DNA from: Acanthosoma haemorrhoidale
Lineage: Eukaryota; Arthropoda; Insecta; Hemiptera; Acanthosomatidae
Length of the DNA stretch: 64,000 nt
Assembly (NCBI GenBank): GCA_930367205.1
Contig: OV884011.1
Span: forward strand, 171,317,226 to 171,381,225
Reading direction: 5' to 3'
Every line of letters begins with the position of its first letter. Positions within the stretch are counted from its first letter, which is position 1. Position numbers and translations under genes: made by a program. The notes below the pieces were generated by a model. It saw only the letters and a program-made list of their open reading frames with translations, had not been told where the DNA came from and made no database searches. Below, in pieces: positions 48,071-59,315 of this stretch.

Positions 48071-48422
48071 ATAACCAACCCAGTGTTTAACATTATGTTA
48101 AACCACCACCACCACCCCTCCTGCATCGATGGTACAGACTGTCGGGGAAAAATTAGTTTAAGAATTATTATGTAAGTTAGTTTTAATTTTGACCAAAAAA
48201 GGTGAGCCCCATCACCTTTATTAGTCAGTTCAGCCTAGTCACGTATAATGTGTATCATTATATAATTTTATGTTTATTCCATTATATAATTTTTATAAAA
48301 TAACAAAACCTGTATATAATGTAGCGACGCTACAGGTAATACAAAAATAAATTCGCTTGAGGATCTGTAATTGTATATAATTATTTGTAAATTCAAAAGG
48401 GCTAGGAAAATTAAAAAAAAAA
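48071..48422 (+). repeat. LINE 3' end fragment (family of copies A/B)
   Basis: It begins at CCAACCCAGTGTTTAACA, at the end of the LINE ORF, continues through the C-rich block, GACTGTCGGGGAAAA and the TTAGTCAGTT(C/T)AG block, and has the hairpin TGTAGCG A CGCTACA at 48320-48334. It ends AAAAGGGCTAGGAAAA with an A tract. The 5' truncation point is just before the stop region of the ORF. Confidence 0.87.
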
Positions 48423-48439
48423 CAGCAATAATAATATCC

Positions 48440-48780
48440 TGGCAAACCCAGTGTTTAACACTATGAACTCACCATCCTTCCCGCATCGATGGCAACAGAC
48501 TGTCGAGCAAAGTTAGGTTAAGTTTTTATTCTTAGATGTAAGTTAGTATTAAGTTCATGATAAATAAGGTGAGCCCCATCACTTTTAATATATTCAGTCC
48601 ATTAATGTATGATATAAATCATAATACTTTTGTACAATGCAGATCACTATTTTGTATACAAGAATTTGTATAAAATATAGCCGAGCTACAGGAAATACAA
48701 TGAAGCAATTGTAAATAAATTAGTTTGTAGAATCTATATTTTGCACATATATAAATTTTTAACAAGGGGATATAGAAAAA
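48440..48780 (+). repeat. LINE 3' end fragment, diverged sister subfamily
   Basis: It starts with the same CAAACCCAGTGTTTAACACTATG block as the fragment before it, then diverges. It keeps GCATCGATGGCAACAGACTG, ATGTAAGTTAGT, GGTGAGCCCCATCAC and a TAGC CGA GCTA hairpin (about 48680), and ends AACAAGGGGATATAGAAAAA. It lies in tandem with the 48071 copy, so two related LINE tails inserted side by side or arose through template reuse. Confidence 0.8.
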
Positions 48781-49021
48781 TTGTTTTTAGAAAAAACGGT
48801 TATTCTGTGAATTCCCGTACCTAATATATTTTTTTTTATTTTTTTCATGAAAGGTTCTTCAACTTGGAGCTGACAATAGCGTTAAAACCATCGGTCGTAT
48901 ACAGCGGCATTGTAGCAATGGGCCATCCAGAAATAACAAATATAGAAGTGGCAGAGGTTTGAGTGAGAGATAAAAGGTATAGAAATAAAAGGTAGGAGTG
49001 AGAGCCTGCTTCCTCAGTATA

Positions 49022-49755
49022 CGAGGGTGGACTGAAAAGTTTCCGACCTCAACATGAAGATAGCAGCAGTCGTAAATAAAAGCTAGTGAATTTCGTTGTT
49101 CATCTGTTGACAGTTACTCACCAAAGTTTCAGCCATTTTGGACGCGCAGTTGTTGTCCAAACATTAGACTGCAAAGGGGGAACCGGCTCCAAAAAAATCA
49201 AAAACTGTTTTTTCGGCTGGGAAAGTGATGGTGACTGTTTTTTGGGATAGTCATGGAGTTATTTTAATCGATTATCTTCAAAAAGGAAAAACCATTACAG
49301 GAGCATACTACGCATCATTACTTGACAAGCTGAAGGCAGAACTTGCGGAAAAACGGCCACATTTGCAGAAAAAGAAAATCCTGTTTCACCAAGACAACGC
49401 ACCGTCTCACACCTCAGCGGTCGCCAAGGCGAAAATCCATGAATTATGGTTTGAACTGCTTGGCCATCCGCTTTACTCGCTAGATCTAGCCCCAAGTGAC
49501 TTCGTTTTGTTTCCTCATCTCAAAATTGCGCTCGGAGGACAGAGATTTTCGTCAAATGAAGAGGCAATCACCTTCGTGAACGATTATTTTGCAGAGAAAA
49601 ACGCCGAGTAATATTAGGACTGGTCCATGATATGGGAGCATCGCTGGGAGAAGTGTGTAGAGTTACGAGGAGACTATGTATTGGAAAATAAATAAAAAAT
49701 TTCTGAAAAAAGTCTTGTATCTTTGTTAGGTCGGAAAATTTTCAGACCACCCTCG
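49022..49755 (+). mobile_element. Internally deleted mariner transposon (734 bp)
   Basis: Terminal inverted repeats of about 33 bp (CGAGGGTGG(A/T)CTGAAAA... inwards to CCGACCT(C/A)AACA) flank the element, and TA dinucleotides at 49020-49021 and 49756-49757 are the target duplication. A complete mariner is about 1.3 kb. Here the part encoding the N-terminal DNA-binding domain is missing between about 49155 and 49170, while the catalytic C-terminal half remains. It cannot make its own functional transposase but keeps the ends that a related transposase would recognise. Confidence 0.93.
49168..49695 (+). pseudogene. Mariner transposase, catalytic half only, broken
   Basis: The readable frame runs from about 49174 to 49613 (the longest open part with a start-like codon is 49225-49611, 128 codons), with a TAG just upstream where the family usually has Trp. 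Catalytic residues are in place: Asp in VFWDSHG (49246-49248), Asp in HQDNAPSH, and Asp in LAPSDF, with 34 residues between the last two, which is the mariner D,D34D signature. After EKNAE a stop ends the frame, and the remaining family C-terminus (WEHRWEKCVELRGDYV) follows in another frame to a TAA at 49693-49695. The copy is dead as an enzyme because the DNA-binding half is deleted and the end is frameshifted. The motif style (SAGKVM...FWDSHGV) is that of mariner proper, not Tc1. Confidence 0.92.
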
Positions 49756-49757
49756 TA

Positions 49758-50775
49758 TCTAGCGGGCTTATAGTCACTGCTCTAGTAGAACCCTGTTCGG
49801 CTCGGGAGTTGGCAAGTGTTGCTAGCAGGGGGTGTAGCCCCCAATCGTTTTAACCATATAACCAATTAATATCTCTACGTTGCTCATTATTTATGACTAC
49901 TCTTTTCCCCGCCATCGTCTATCAGCTATAGACTTGTGTCGAACTTGTGTATGAATGTCGAAATCAAAGATGAATTTTTCATCCGGGATTATCCTAACCG
50001 TATTACATGCCATAAAGTACTTAATTAAACTTGTTACTTCAAAATCAATGTTTTATTTTTTATATTATATATATGACTAATTAAACTTCTTGGCTTTGAC
50101 TTAACTTATTGTAAATTGAAAACTTCTCATCTAACGTAAATTTTGTACTAAACTTAAGGAAGTGATAGTAAACCTGAAAAGCAACAGAAAAGTTCATTTG
50201 GGCTATGGTCCGATACCTATCAAGGAAGCAGTGAATTTAAATTTTATATTTAATATTGAGTTTTTTTTTGTGATCTGGGAAGTATGTAATAAATTAATCA
50301 TTAAGATACACTTTTTATTTATAAATAATACGTAAAATAAAATATTTAAGGTGGGTGAAACAAATGAAATTCTCCTTTAAAAAAAATAAATTTACTACAT
50401 GACTTAAATGAATAAAATTTAATAATAATACTTGTTATTCCAGGTAAACATAATATATTTAAAATTTTCAATTAAAATGGACTTAAAGTTTATTACACAA
50501 GGAAGTTTTTTATTATAAAAGTGGGAAATCTGTAATCAAGTAGGGGGAGGCAGATAACAACAAATCGCGAAATATCCATAATTTTACGAAAAACAGAACT
50601 TTAGCCACTTGAATGCCCCTTTTAATGGTATTTGCAAAGATAAATTCTACTTTTTTTTTTAGAGATGTTTATCTACTTAACTATACTGCAATTGAGAATT
50701 ACTTAACTTAGATTGTCTTTTAATTTTCGCTTTCTATTGAATTTGAATTGAGACTACAACTTTGTAATGATAAAA
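49758..50775. other. AT-rich non-coding stretch
   Basis: Nothing recognisable. A short GC-richer part directly after the mariner element (to about 49850) has no frame. Confidence 0.5.
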
Positions 50776-50995
50776 TTACAATCTGCCTCATTGGACAATA
50801 AGTAATTGTGATAAATGATCTCATTCATACCATATTTACAATTTTCATTCACTGGCTCATTCATGCAGTATATACAAACAGCCCGGAGACCTCCCAAGTT
50901 CACATGGATGTCACCTCCCTCGCGTGCGAAGGAGGAAGCGGAGAACCGGTAAGTCCCCCACGCTCCTCCGTCAGCCGGGTCATTGGATACCGCTT
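50776..50995. repeat. Dispersed repeat, copy 2
   Basis: Second copy of the sequence at 12968-13130, in the same orientation. It extends somewhat further (to a GC-rich end with CGGTAAGTCCCCCACGCTCC), beyond the point where the first copy stops. The family is unknown. Confidence 0.78.
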
Positions 50996-51383
50996 TCTAT
51001 TCAACAACAAAAAACGTGACAACCTTGAAAAAAAACACCAAAATTAGATTTACTCCTTCCCTGAATAGAATCGAACAATAGCCTAAATGTACTTTTCGGT
51101 TGCATTTGAGGTCTACTATGACTTTCGGAAATTATTTACGTCAAACCCTTTAGATAAAGAAAACTATGGATGGAAACATATTATGTTCGTTGCGTTACTA
51201 AATGATTGTTGAAAAACTTTAAGTATTTTTGTTCAAAAATACTTAGTTTTTACATTGTATAACTGAAGCTTTCTTTTTTTTTTTGACACCATCTCGTGGG
51301 TTCGTTATCTGTCAGGGTTTTATATGCACTACATGTACGTTACACATTACAGCTCACTGGGTTCCATAATTATGGACAGATTA
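50996..51383. other. Non-coding spacer
   Basis: AT-rich sequence between two repeats. No feature was seen. Confidence 0.5.
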
Positions 51384-51640
51384 ACGTTTATCGTTTATAA
51401 TGTAACCTTAACGATGCGAGAAAGCAAAAATCTTATAAATACATAGTGTAAATGTATGATAATGAATTTTGGCTTGAAAAATCATCAATAAAATTATTAA
51501 ATAGAGTAGAGGATCAGTTAATGTTGGTGATTTCAACATCCCCCTTTTTTTTTGTGACTAAACCTAATTAGCCTTTTTCAAAGCGTTAATGAAATGTTAA
51601 TATTATCCTGGTTTGAACGAATATTATTATTTTTAGTTCA
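51384..51640. repeat. Local duplication, block A copy 1
   Basis: About 250 bp from GTTTATCGTTTATAATGTAACC to TATTATCCTGGTTTGA match 52428-52660 with scattered substitutions and no large gap. Shared words include GCGAGAAAGCAAAA, TTTTGGCTTGAAAAATCAT, GTTAATGTTGGTGATTTCAA and CCTAATTAGCCTTTTTCAA. Confidence 0.88.
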
Positions 51641-52319
51641 CTTTCCACCACTTTTATAAGCAAAGTAATCATCATAAATACCTAAACTTACAGATTCTAA
51701 ACTTAAAAGAGGGATCAAAAGGGTGACTTTAGAGATTTTTTTTGTTAGAGGATTTTTATTCGTTCGGTTAATGGCTATTGTTAGTCGAACCCTAAGCATT
51801 AGATTGGTATACCTATACAAAATATACATGAAATGTAATGTTAATAGGCAATCAGAAAATTATGATGACATCAGATGTAATTGCGGGCATAGATCGTTAC
51901 ATGGCAGATTACATGAAGGGCACTCGGCTAAGCGCTCGCTTGACTTAGCACAGCTGATTAACCGCATTACCGCTGGCACAGGCCGGTGGGATTTCTCTAT
52001 CAGCTTCAACTTCAATGTCACACTGCTGATAATGTAACCTCTGGCTATTTCGCAAACTCATCCAAGCGGGAGACCGGTTTCGAATATAAGTTCAGGTATT
52101 GTAGAATCAAAATAAATGTTTCAAAAAATAAAAAAAGAGGGGGCGATCTGTGTTGACTAGTTTTTTGTGTAATATAAGATGTATAAAAAAATATTAAATG
52201 GAAAAATAAAGTTTTTCGGTAGGAACAGATGAGTAGCCTTTGGAAGGAAATGAGGAAAGAAGTCAAAAAAAAATTTAGGAAAGAAGGGAAAGTAGGTTAA
52301 TTGCGTACAAACCACTTGT

Positions 52320-52745
52320 GCTTTTAGGACAATCATTGATAAATAGATACTATAAAAAAAACCGACGCTTCGATACTTGTTTACCATGTCTAAAAAAAAA
52401 GACGGGGAAGTATGAGTTTATAAGTTTAAGTTTATCGTTTATAATCTAACCTTATCCATGCGAGAAAGCAAAAAGCTCATAAATACATGATGTAAATGTA
52501 TGATCATGAGTTTTGGCTTGAAAAATCATGAATAAAATTATTAAATAGAGGAGAGGGTCAGTTAATGTTGGTGATTTCAACATCCCTTTTTTTTTTTTGT
52601 GCCTAAACCTAATTAGCCTTTTTCAAGGTGTTAATGAAATGTTAATATTATCCTGGTTTGATAAATAGATACTATAAAAAAAGCAAAAAACACCAACGCT
52701 TCGATACTTGTTTACCATGTCTAAAAAAAAAGACGGGGAAGTATG
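52320..52745. repeat. Local duplication, blocks B-A-B
   Basis: Block B (ATAAATAGATACTATAAAAA ... TTCGATACTTGTTTACCATG ... AAAGACGGGGAAGTATGA) occurs at about 52337-52415 and again at 52662-52746, with block A (second copy, 52428-52660) between them. The second block A runs straight into the second block B. The first block A (51384) has a different right neighbour. A weaker relative of block A can be read at about 52995-53085. Confidence 0.85.
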
Positions 52746-52746
52746 A

Positions 52747-55689
52747 CTCCAATCAGACACTCACCACCTCTACAGCTTGTTCATTATATTATACAGGCAC
52801 CTTGCCTGCCAGCGCGAAACACACAAAATTATAAGTATCACAAGCTATGTTACTTGTAAGCATTGAAAGAAAAACGTAATTCTGAATATTCTGTGTAAGG
52901 TATACGGATACATGGAACTCTGTCATTATGGACTGATGAAAATCTCACATTAATGATTCGATTTTTATCTTTGTCTCGGAACAAAAAAGCCGTTAACAAC
53001 GGGAGAAATGAGTAATGTATGGTTATGAACTGGTTTGAAAAATTTTATATAAAATTAGTGAATAGAGGTTCAGTTCATAAATATTTTGCAAATTTTAAGG
53101 TTTCTTTGTTCGTTTTTTTTCTAAATCAGAAATCATTATGTTTTCACCTGTCTGCCTGTCTAATTAGGAGTCCCCTGTTTAGCTTTAAATCATATTTCAT
53201 AAATATGAAATTTTATATGGACGTTCCATTTGAATACTCGAGGTCATAAGAGTTATAAATTAATTGATTAGGCATTAATTGAAACAGAAAAACTTCCTAT
53301 CAAATTGAATAGAGTATACAATTTAACATCTCGTTCTGATTTAATCGAACAATTTTTTAAATTTAACAAACCAAAATAATTAAAATTGTTATTAAACTCG
53401 TGTTGGTGGTTATTACTCGTAACCTGGTTTTTAAAAGCATGATATTTTGCATTGCAGCTTCATTTGATGTCCCGATGACTTCCAATGAAAAATTATTTGT
53501 CTTTGTTTTGTTAGTTACTATGTAATTAAATAATCGTTTTTTCCTAGTATACTGTGTTGGCTTCCAAATTAAACATCTTATTGTGTAATATAATATACAT
53601 ATAATTCAATAAAACTTCAACCAAGAGTGAGATAAGATCATTGAAGCCCTTATGTGTGTGGTAGTACATACTAAATTAATTTTTATTATTGTTTTAATTG
53701 TAAGAATCGGTACGAATGGAATTTTACTTAGGTATGAATGAATTCTTGCATTAAAGCTAATAATTTATATAAGCATGTTGTAATTTTCTAATACAGACAT
53801 TCTAATTCTTCTAACCTTCTTAATTTGAAACATTATATTCTTATTTTTACTAGCTAACTCTTTTACATCGGTTAAAATTAAATTACATAAACTTGACGAC
53901 ACCAAGTCATGAAATTTATAATGAGCATACCTTAAGGCAATAGATTCTCGTGCAGTATGGATTTGTACTTCGTCTTCATACAATTACGACAATGACACAG
54001 ACTAATCAGTTTTCGAGGCATATTTTTCTTTTTGCTATATCATCTTTGATAAAGAGCCGATCTACCTTCGAATCTTTTGATAAAACATCCTTAGTGAGTA
54101 AGATAACACCCACATATATTTACCCAAGGGTCTATCATCGTGGACCACAAACTTCAGGGATCGATTCCTTAGGACCAAATAGACGACTGAAGGTCTCTCG
54201 ACAAATCTCCGGAACTGCTTTCTCTAAAAGCTATGTCGGTCAGCCCTGAAACATTCAAGAGTGTATTGCAAATTCTATTAAATAAACTATCGAATAGTTT
54301 TCATATTGAGAAAGTGTTTTAGATAAACATAAATTAAATTGTTATTTAATAATCAGGTTAATATATTATTCCAGCTTTAATTATTTTCACTGAATCGCAT
54401 CGAGAAAGGGGTATAATGAATACGATGTAAATCAATTTAAGCAACATTGTTCAAGCGAGACTATGATATCAATAATCGTTTGTTTACCTTAATTATCAAA
54501 CTGTATAATTTATAGGGAAGTAGTTTGTTAGTACATTGTTTAACAACTGTTTTCCTCATGTCCTTATGTTTCGATCAACATACCGATCTGCATACTAATG
54601 TCTGCTTCCAATTAAATGTGAACATAATGTTCAATTCGTCATGCTGTGTCAGGGTCATGAGTTCAATGAATGATTGTTCACCTTGAGTAAAGTTTATGAA
54701 AATAATAAGTGTTTAACGATTTAATAAATCTCTTGTGATTTATATTAGTTTCAAAAATAATATAAATTGCATTTTTTGTTTTAAATAAACTGTACAGTTT
54801 TTTTTCGCAACTCAAGGATCATATAGAGGAATGATATTTTTCATGGTGGCTTTATTTGATGATCTGATCAGAATAAAAATAACCTCGTGAAAACTGAATA
54901 TGAATCTTCAGTAAATTGCATAAAGGAAATGTTTTTATTTTATTAAGTAACGTGTGAAACTGATATATTGTAATATTGATTAATAATATGTACCTGTTGG
55001 AATGATAATAAAGTGCAGAAGCGAAATATCATTAAATCTGGCACCAAAATTGTGTGCTTTTTCGCTACTACACTTTCATGTAGAGTGATAATTTGTATAG
55101 AGGTTGTTCAGGATTTTAAATATAAAATTAGCCTTCAGCAGAAAAATAACAAAGGGTGCAGTAATTAAATAGAAACTTGTAATAAAAAATAATCAATACA
55201 AGATACAAAATCGATTTTATTAATACTTATAAGTTGTGCTCATGGTCAAATAAAGCATCTATCTATAATACATATTATTAAATATTTTATATAGTTCTAA
55301 CTAAAATAAAACCTTAAAAGCATTGCTTTTTCTGTTAATCAATTTTTTTATACTTTTGGGTTGTTTTTTAAATATTTTCGGACTATATTTTTAATTTTAT
55401 ATAAACATAATAAAAAGTAAACAGAAGAGTTTTGAAATTTGGGTTCAAGTTACCTATGGGTTAGGGTTACTTGTACCCAAGCTGAATAGCAATTTAAACT
55501 CGAGCTGGAGTGTAACAGGATCTCGGCTCGGAAATAAAACACTTGCAGACATCTTAGTTAGGTTATTTAATTTGAAATTACATTATTATATAGAATTATA
55601 GTTCACTATTGGACACATTTTGCATATTGTTATTGAGAAAGTCAAAATCTTTAGTGAGTCATGGTATAGTAGCGGTATGAAGTTCGCAA
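52747..55689. other. AT-rich stretch; one unexplained coding-like zone
   Basis: Between 53765 and 54249 the minus strand has frames of balanced composition (a 72-codon frame ending at 53765, and broken frames further up to 54249), and the plus strand has a 99-codon frame over 53950-54249. It may be a decayed mobile-element ORF, but no signature residues could be identified and it is not called as a gene. Confidence 0.4.
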
Positions 55690-55775
55690 ATAATAAGAAA
55701 TAAACCCCCTTCTGTCTCTCCACTGCTTTATTTATGCTCACCAGAACGTTTTCGATGGACTCGGCCGTCACTCTC
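55690..55775 (-). repeat. Short dispersed element end, copy in minus orientation
   Basis: On the minus strand it reads GTCCATCGAAAACGTT, then a TAAATAAAG stretch, then AGTGGAGAGACAGAAGG and TTTATTTCTTA. The same order with the same spacing is found on the plus strand at 59245-59315, and the second half also at 13593 and 13722. It is probably the terminal part of a SINE or another short element. Confidence 0.7.
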
Positions 55776-55997
55776 AGGGGATTTTGCTGTAACATTTAAG
55801 AGGCACATAAACAATTTTCAATAAACACATCCAAAGTCACGCATTTTTGATTATGTTCAAAAACGGTTACATTTAAACGGTCAAAACCATATGTATAATG
55901 ACTAAATAAAACCATAGAGCAACAACATTAAAATACAATAAATAAATATATCAATAGAATTATCTCACCAGTCCGTTACATTCAAATGATACAAAAT

Positions 55998-56048
55998 TTA
56001 TATCATTATATTATATTATATTATATTATATATAATATAAATTATATA
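55998..56048. repeat. Low-complexity (TATTA)n/TA tract
   Basis: Repeated TTATA units pass into TATAATATAAATTATATA, partly self-complementary. Simple sequence, no further function seen. Confidence 0.85.
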
Positions 56049-57140
56049 AACAATCAGAATGATAAAAACAATTTAAATTAGCTCTAAAATAAAGCAAAAT
56101 ATTAACATATTGATTAAATTGCTCCAAGAATAGTTTCAATTAAATTACTATAATGAATAGAATTCAAAATTAAAATATGACAAAAAATGTCAATGAGATA
56201 TATTAAATGAAATATTTACATACATAAATTAAATAACATAAAAAAATTGCCTAAAAGGATCCTGATCTCAATTGAAATACAAGACTAAATAATGAAAAAT
56301 AATTAAGTGAAGTCACCGATTAAAAAAAAACTAGCATTTATTGCTGTTTTAAATTGGGAGCTCATACTTTTGAAATCAAATAATGACCCTCCATTATTTT
56401 TCCCGATGATAGTTTTTAGTTTTAGCATTGCAAAATGAAAGTCTTATGAAAATTTCTAAAAAAACGTTCATTGAGTTAAATATGTAAACCATTTTTTCGG
56501 TTAATGAAGATAAACAATGTAATATTTTGGTAGTTAAGCAAGATATCTAAAGATTTGTATCTATTTGTCCTAAATCCTCCGTAAACCGACAAGGTAAGGA
56601 ATATGACGCGATGTTATAATCATTTTATAAAAAAAACCTCAGACACCAATATTTAAATTTACGTCCCTATGCAATTTGTGATCAAAATGGAAATATGCCC
56701 AATTATACTCTGAAAACTTTCAATTCACATTTTCATCACAGATGGTATGACATTGAATATATTTTGGCTACCAAATCAAGTATCTGGAAAACTAGTAATA
56801 GATAAGACAAAGTTATATTGGATGGTGCGATACCAACCACCAGGGACAAGCAGTTGGAATAACGAGACAAGTGTACATTTGCAAAACTACGTAAATTCAA
56901 TAATTCAAATAAGGAATTAGTAACACAATACTATTTTATTTAAAATTTATTTTACCCCGGAAAAGGAATGGTCATCCGGATAATCTATTATTTCGTATGG
57001 CCAACTATTTCGCCATATGAATTTGTTGACGTGATAGAATGATAACTAACATACTATAAGCAGTGTTAATAGAGATTTAATTTATCTAATTTGTGTTTTC
57101 GCATCATGCTTAGATTATCAGCCTGGTCTAGTCCGTTATA

Positions 57141-57248
57141 CGGGCGGTCTGAAAGGTTTCCGACCTAACAAAGCTTTTATTTCACTAGCTTTTATTTATT
57201 TTATTATCATCTTCATGTTGAGGTCGGAAACTTTTATATGTCACCTCA
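57141..57248 (-). mobile_element. Mariner-derived miniature element (about 108 bp)
   Basis: After a TA (57139-57140) the sequence CGGGCGGTCTGAAA..TTTCCGACCTAACAAA matches the 3' inverted repeat of the mariner at 49022-49755. The right part, read on the minus strand, matches the 5' inverted repeat and the sub-terminal CCGACCTCAACATGAAGAT and AAATAAAAGCTAGTGAA of the same element. All internal sequence is gone. The outermost bases on the right side are mutated, so the right boundary is approximate. It is a MITE-like end product of the same mariner family, inserted in the opposite orientation. Confidence 0.85.
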
Positions 57249-58616
57249 AATTATGAAATTATGCACTCACTCATCGAAGGTCAAGTTGTTTTGTCTGATG
57301 AAAGACCATCTTGGATTAAAAATAAAGTAGATTGAATCGGGCATATATATGTAGGTTTTTTAGTGTCTGTGTGTGTGTGTCGCGTTGAACGCATAGCCCA
57401 AACATTTTATTTTCCATTCATTCCAGGACTGTTATAGCAAAAGATATGTGTGATTTTCATTGGTACTTTCACGATTGGAACTACCGTGGAAATGTAATGT
57501 ACAGTAGACGTGAAGCTGTTTTAAATTGTTTGTGGTGTTAAAGTTTGATGTTTGTGGTGTTAAAGTTTTGTGTTTGTGGGGTAAAATTGTCATGGACGAT
57601 GCTGTGAACAGCGAATCGAGGCAACATCGGCCTTGGGAAAATTCAAAGTACACCACCAGCATAGCTCGGGATTGCCCGCCTGTATCACTGGTATAGATTT
57701 TCGACACGTTTTACTCTTCTGATCTCGATACTCCCCGAAATGAAGACGACTCTCTATTAGCGCCTGACTTGCATCTAGACGAGCCAACTAGATTCAATTG
57801 TTAAAGACCGTACGGTCTTAAATTTCTTTCAATTTTATCATACGTTCGTTGTACATTTTTTTTTGAGGCAAGAACACAGGGGGATTCTTGGTAAAATGTT
57901 AGGATTGTGTTAAGATCTTATGTATTTGCGGTATTATGGTTCTGCTCATTATTGTAAGTTATATTAATTCCTTCGATTCTTCCTTTTGTGTCTTTAATGT
58001 GTTCTGTGTTCCCCCGTTAAATTTATAAAAAATAAAGTGTTTTCCCTTTTTTTCCGCCATATTGGTCAGAATTGCTTCAATTTCATCAGGTGAGGTTCCA
58101 GGAAAAGTCAAAAGTAACTATATTTTGCATAAACTTTAAACGATCTTTTCTTGGCATTGTTAATTAGCCTAGAACTTCTCTGAATAAAAAACAAACAAAC
58201 TAGATTTGGATGGCACTCATTGTAGCGTTTTTGAAGGGAGAGGCTCTACTCTCAAACGAATATCTTCTGCATGTCATTATATATTGTGTAACATTCTTCT
58301 CATGGATCTAAAATTCTATTTAAGGACACCCCAAAAAATGATACGTAAAAACTTTTCTCTGAGCTATTGCAGAATGATTCCCAAAGCCACCGATCACAAC
58401 ATATTTACAATTTAAAATTCTTCTTTTTTTAAAGGTAGTAATTGCTTTCCAACCCAACCATCTCTTGATATTGTTAAGTAATAAATTATTAGAAATATCT
58501 GAATATATGCTTGAATTAACTTAAGGGTTACGGCGGGTCTATCTGGAAAATTGCGTACAGTCTTTGCAAGTCTTTGACCAAAGAGATTTCCTAGAGATTA
58601 TGTCGAGGGCCGAGAC
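57249..58616. other. Non-coding stretch
   Basis: A short GT-rich microsatellite lies at about 57364-57380. Minus-strand frames over 57432-57787 have mixed composition but no recognised domain, start context or splice sites. No other feature was seen. Confidence 0.45.
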
Positions 58617-58692
58617 AGGGTAGCTCAGTTGGTAGTTGGTAGAGCCCCGATTAGACATTGGGGAAGCCCTGGGTTCGAGTCCCAATTATGCC
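58617..58692 (+). repeat. tRNA-like sequence (SINE-like or tRNA pseudogene)
   Basis: A good A box (TAGCTCAGTTGG) is followed by a direct duplication of GTTGGTA that enlarges the D-loop. Then comes an anticodon-like hairpin CCCGA-TTAGACA-TTGGG (anticodon position AGA) and a perfect B box GGGTTCGAGTCC. The acceptor ends (GACAGGG and TTATGCC) do not pair. An active tRNA is therefore unlikely; a tRNA-derived SINE head or pseudogene is favoured. Confidence 0.6.
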
Positions 58693-59244
58693 AGTACTTT
58701 TTCTTTTGATCCCTCTTTATCTTTAATAAAAATCTATTTATTTAAAAATGTATTTGCCAAGCATAAGTATTTAAGCTAAGAAAGCTTAAAAGGTAAGACT
58801 GAAGTTTTGAATCCTAATTGTGGATATTTACTACCTACATTTTTATCTACATGACACGAATTGCCTTTGGTGATCGAAGGTGGACTGAATTATCAACCAC
58901 AGATATTTTCCTTATGATTTAACTTCTAATCTATTACCAAATTTTATTAAGAGCTGATTGCATCATAATGATGGTGGCTAAGTAAAGGCCAGCAGGTAAT
59001 ATCCCTTGGGAGCATTGGTACCTTCAGGACAGTGGTGCCAAGGCTATGAATGTTTTATCGCAGTACATTAGTGGGTATTTTAAATTGACTTGAAGGAAAT
59101 ATTCACAATTGAATCAATCTTAACCCAAACGTTTAACCTAAGGGCAAAAAGAAACAGAACACGGCTTGGCTATCAATCAACGTCTGGCCTTGCTCGAATG
59201 ATAACAAAGCCTGCAAAAGCTTTAGTCACTAACATCTCGAAGCC
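58693..59244. other. Non-coding, partly repeat-like
   Basis: From about 58970 to 59244 the sequence is GC-richer and leads directly into the short dispersed element end at 59245, so it is probably the body of that element. No frame can be assigned. Confidence 0.4.
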
Positions 59245-59315
59245 TTGAAACTTATGGCATAGTCCGCCGAAAACGTTGGGCTAGTAAATAAAAAAAGCTG
59301 TGGAGAGACAGAAGG
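59245..59315 (+). repeat. Short dispersed element end, plus orientation
   Basis: CATAGTCCGCCGAAAACGTT, an AAATAAAAAAAGC stretch, then TGTGGAGAGACAGAAGGTGT and ATTTCT. It shares order and spacing with the minus-strand copy at 55690-55775. Confidence 0.7.

Noticed and set aside
58617..58692. Functional tRNA-Ser(AGA) gene
   Set aside because: The acceptor strands do not pair, the D-loop has a duplication and the long variable arm of tRNA-Ser is absent.
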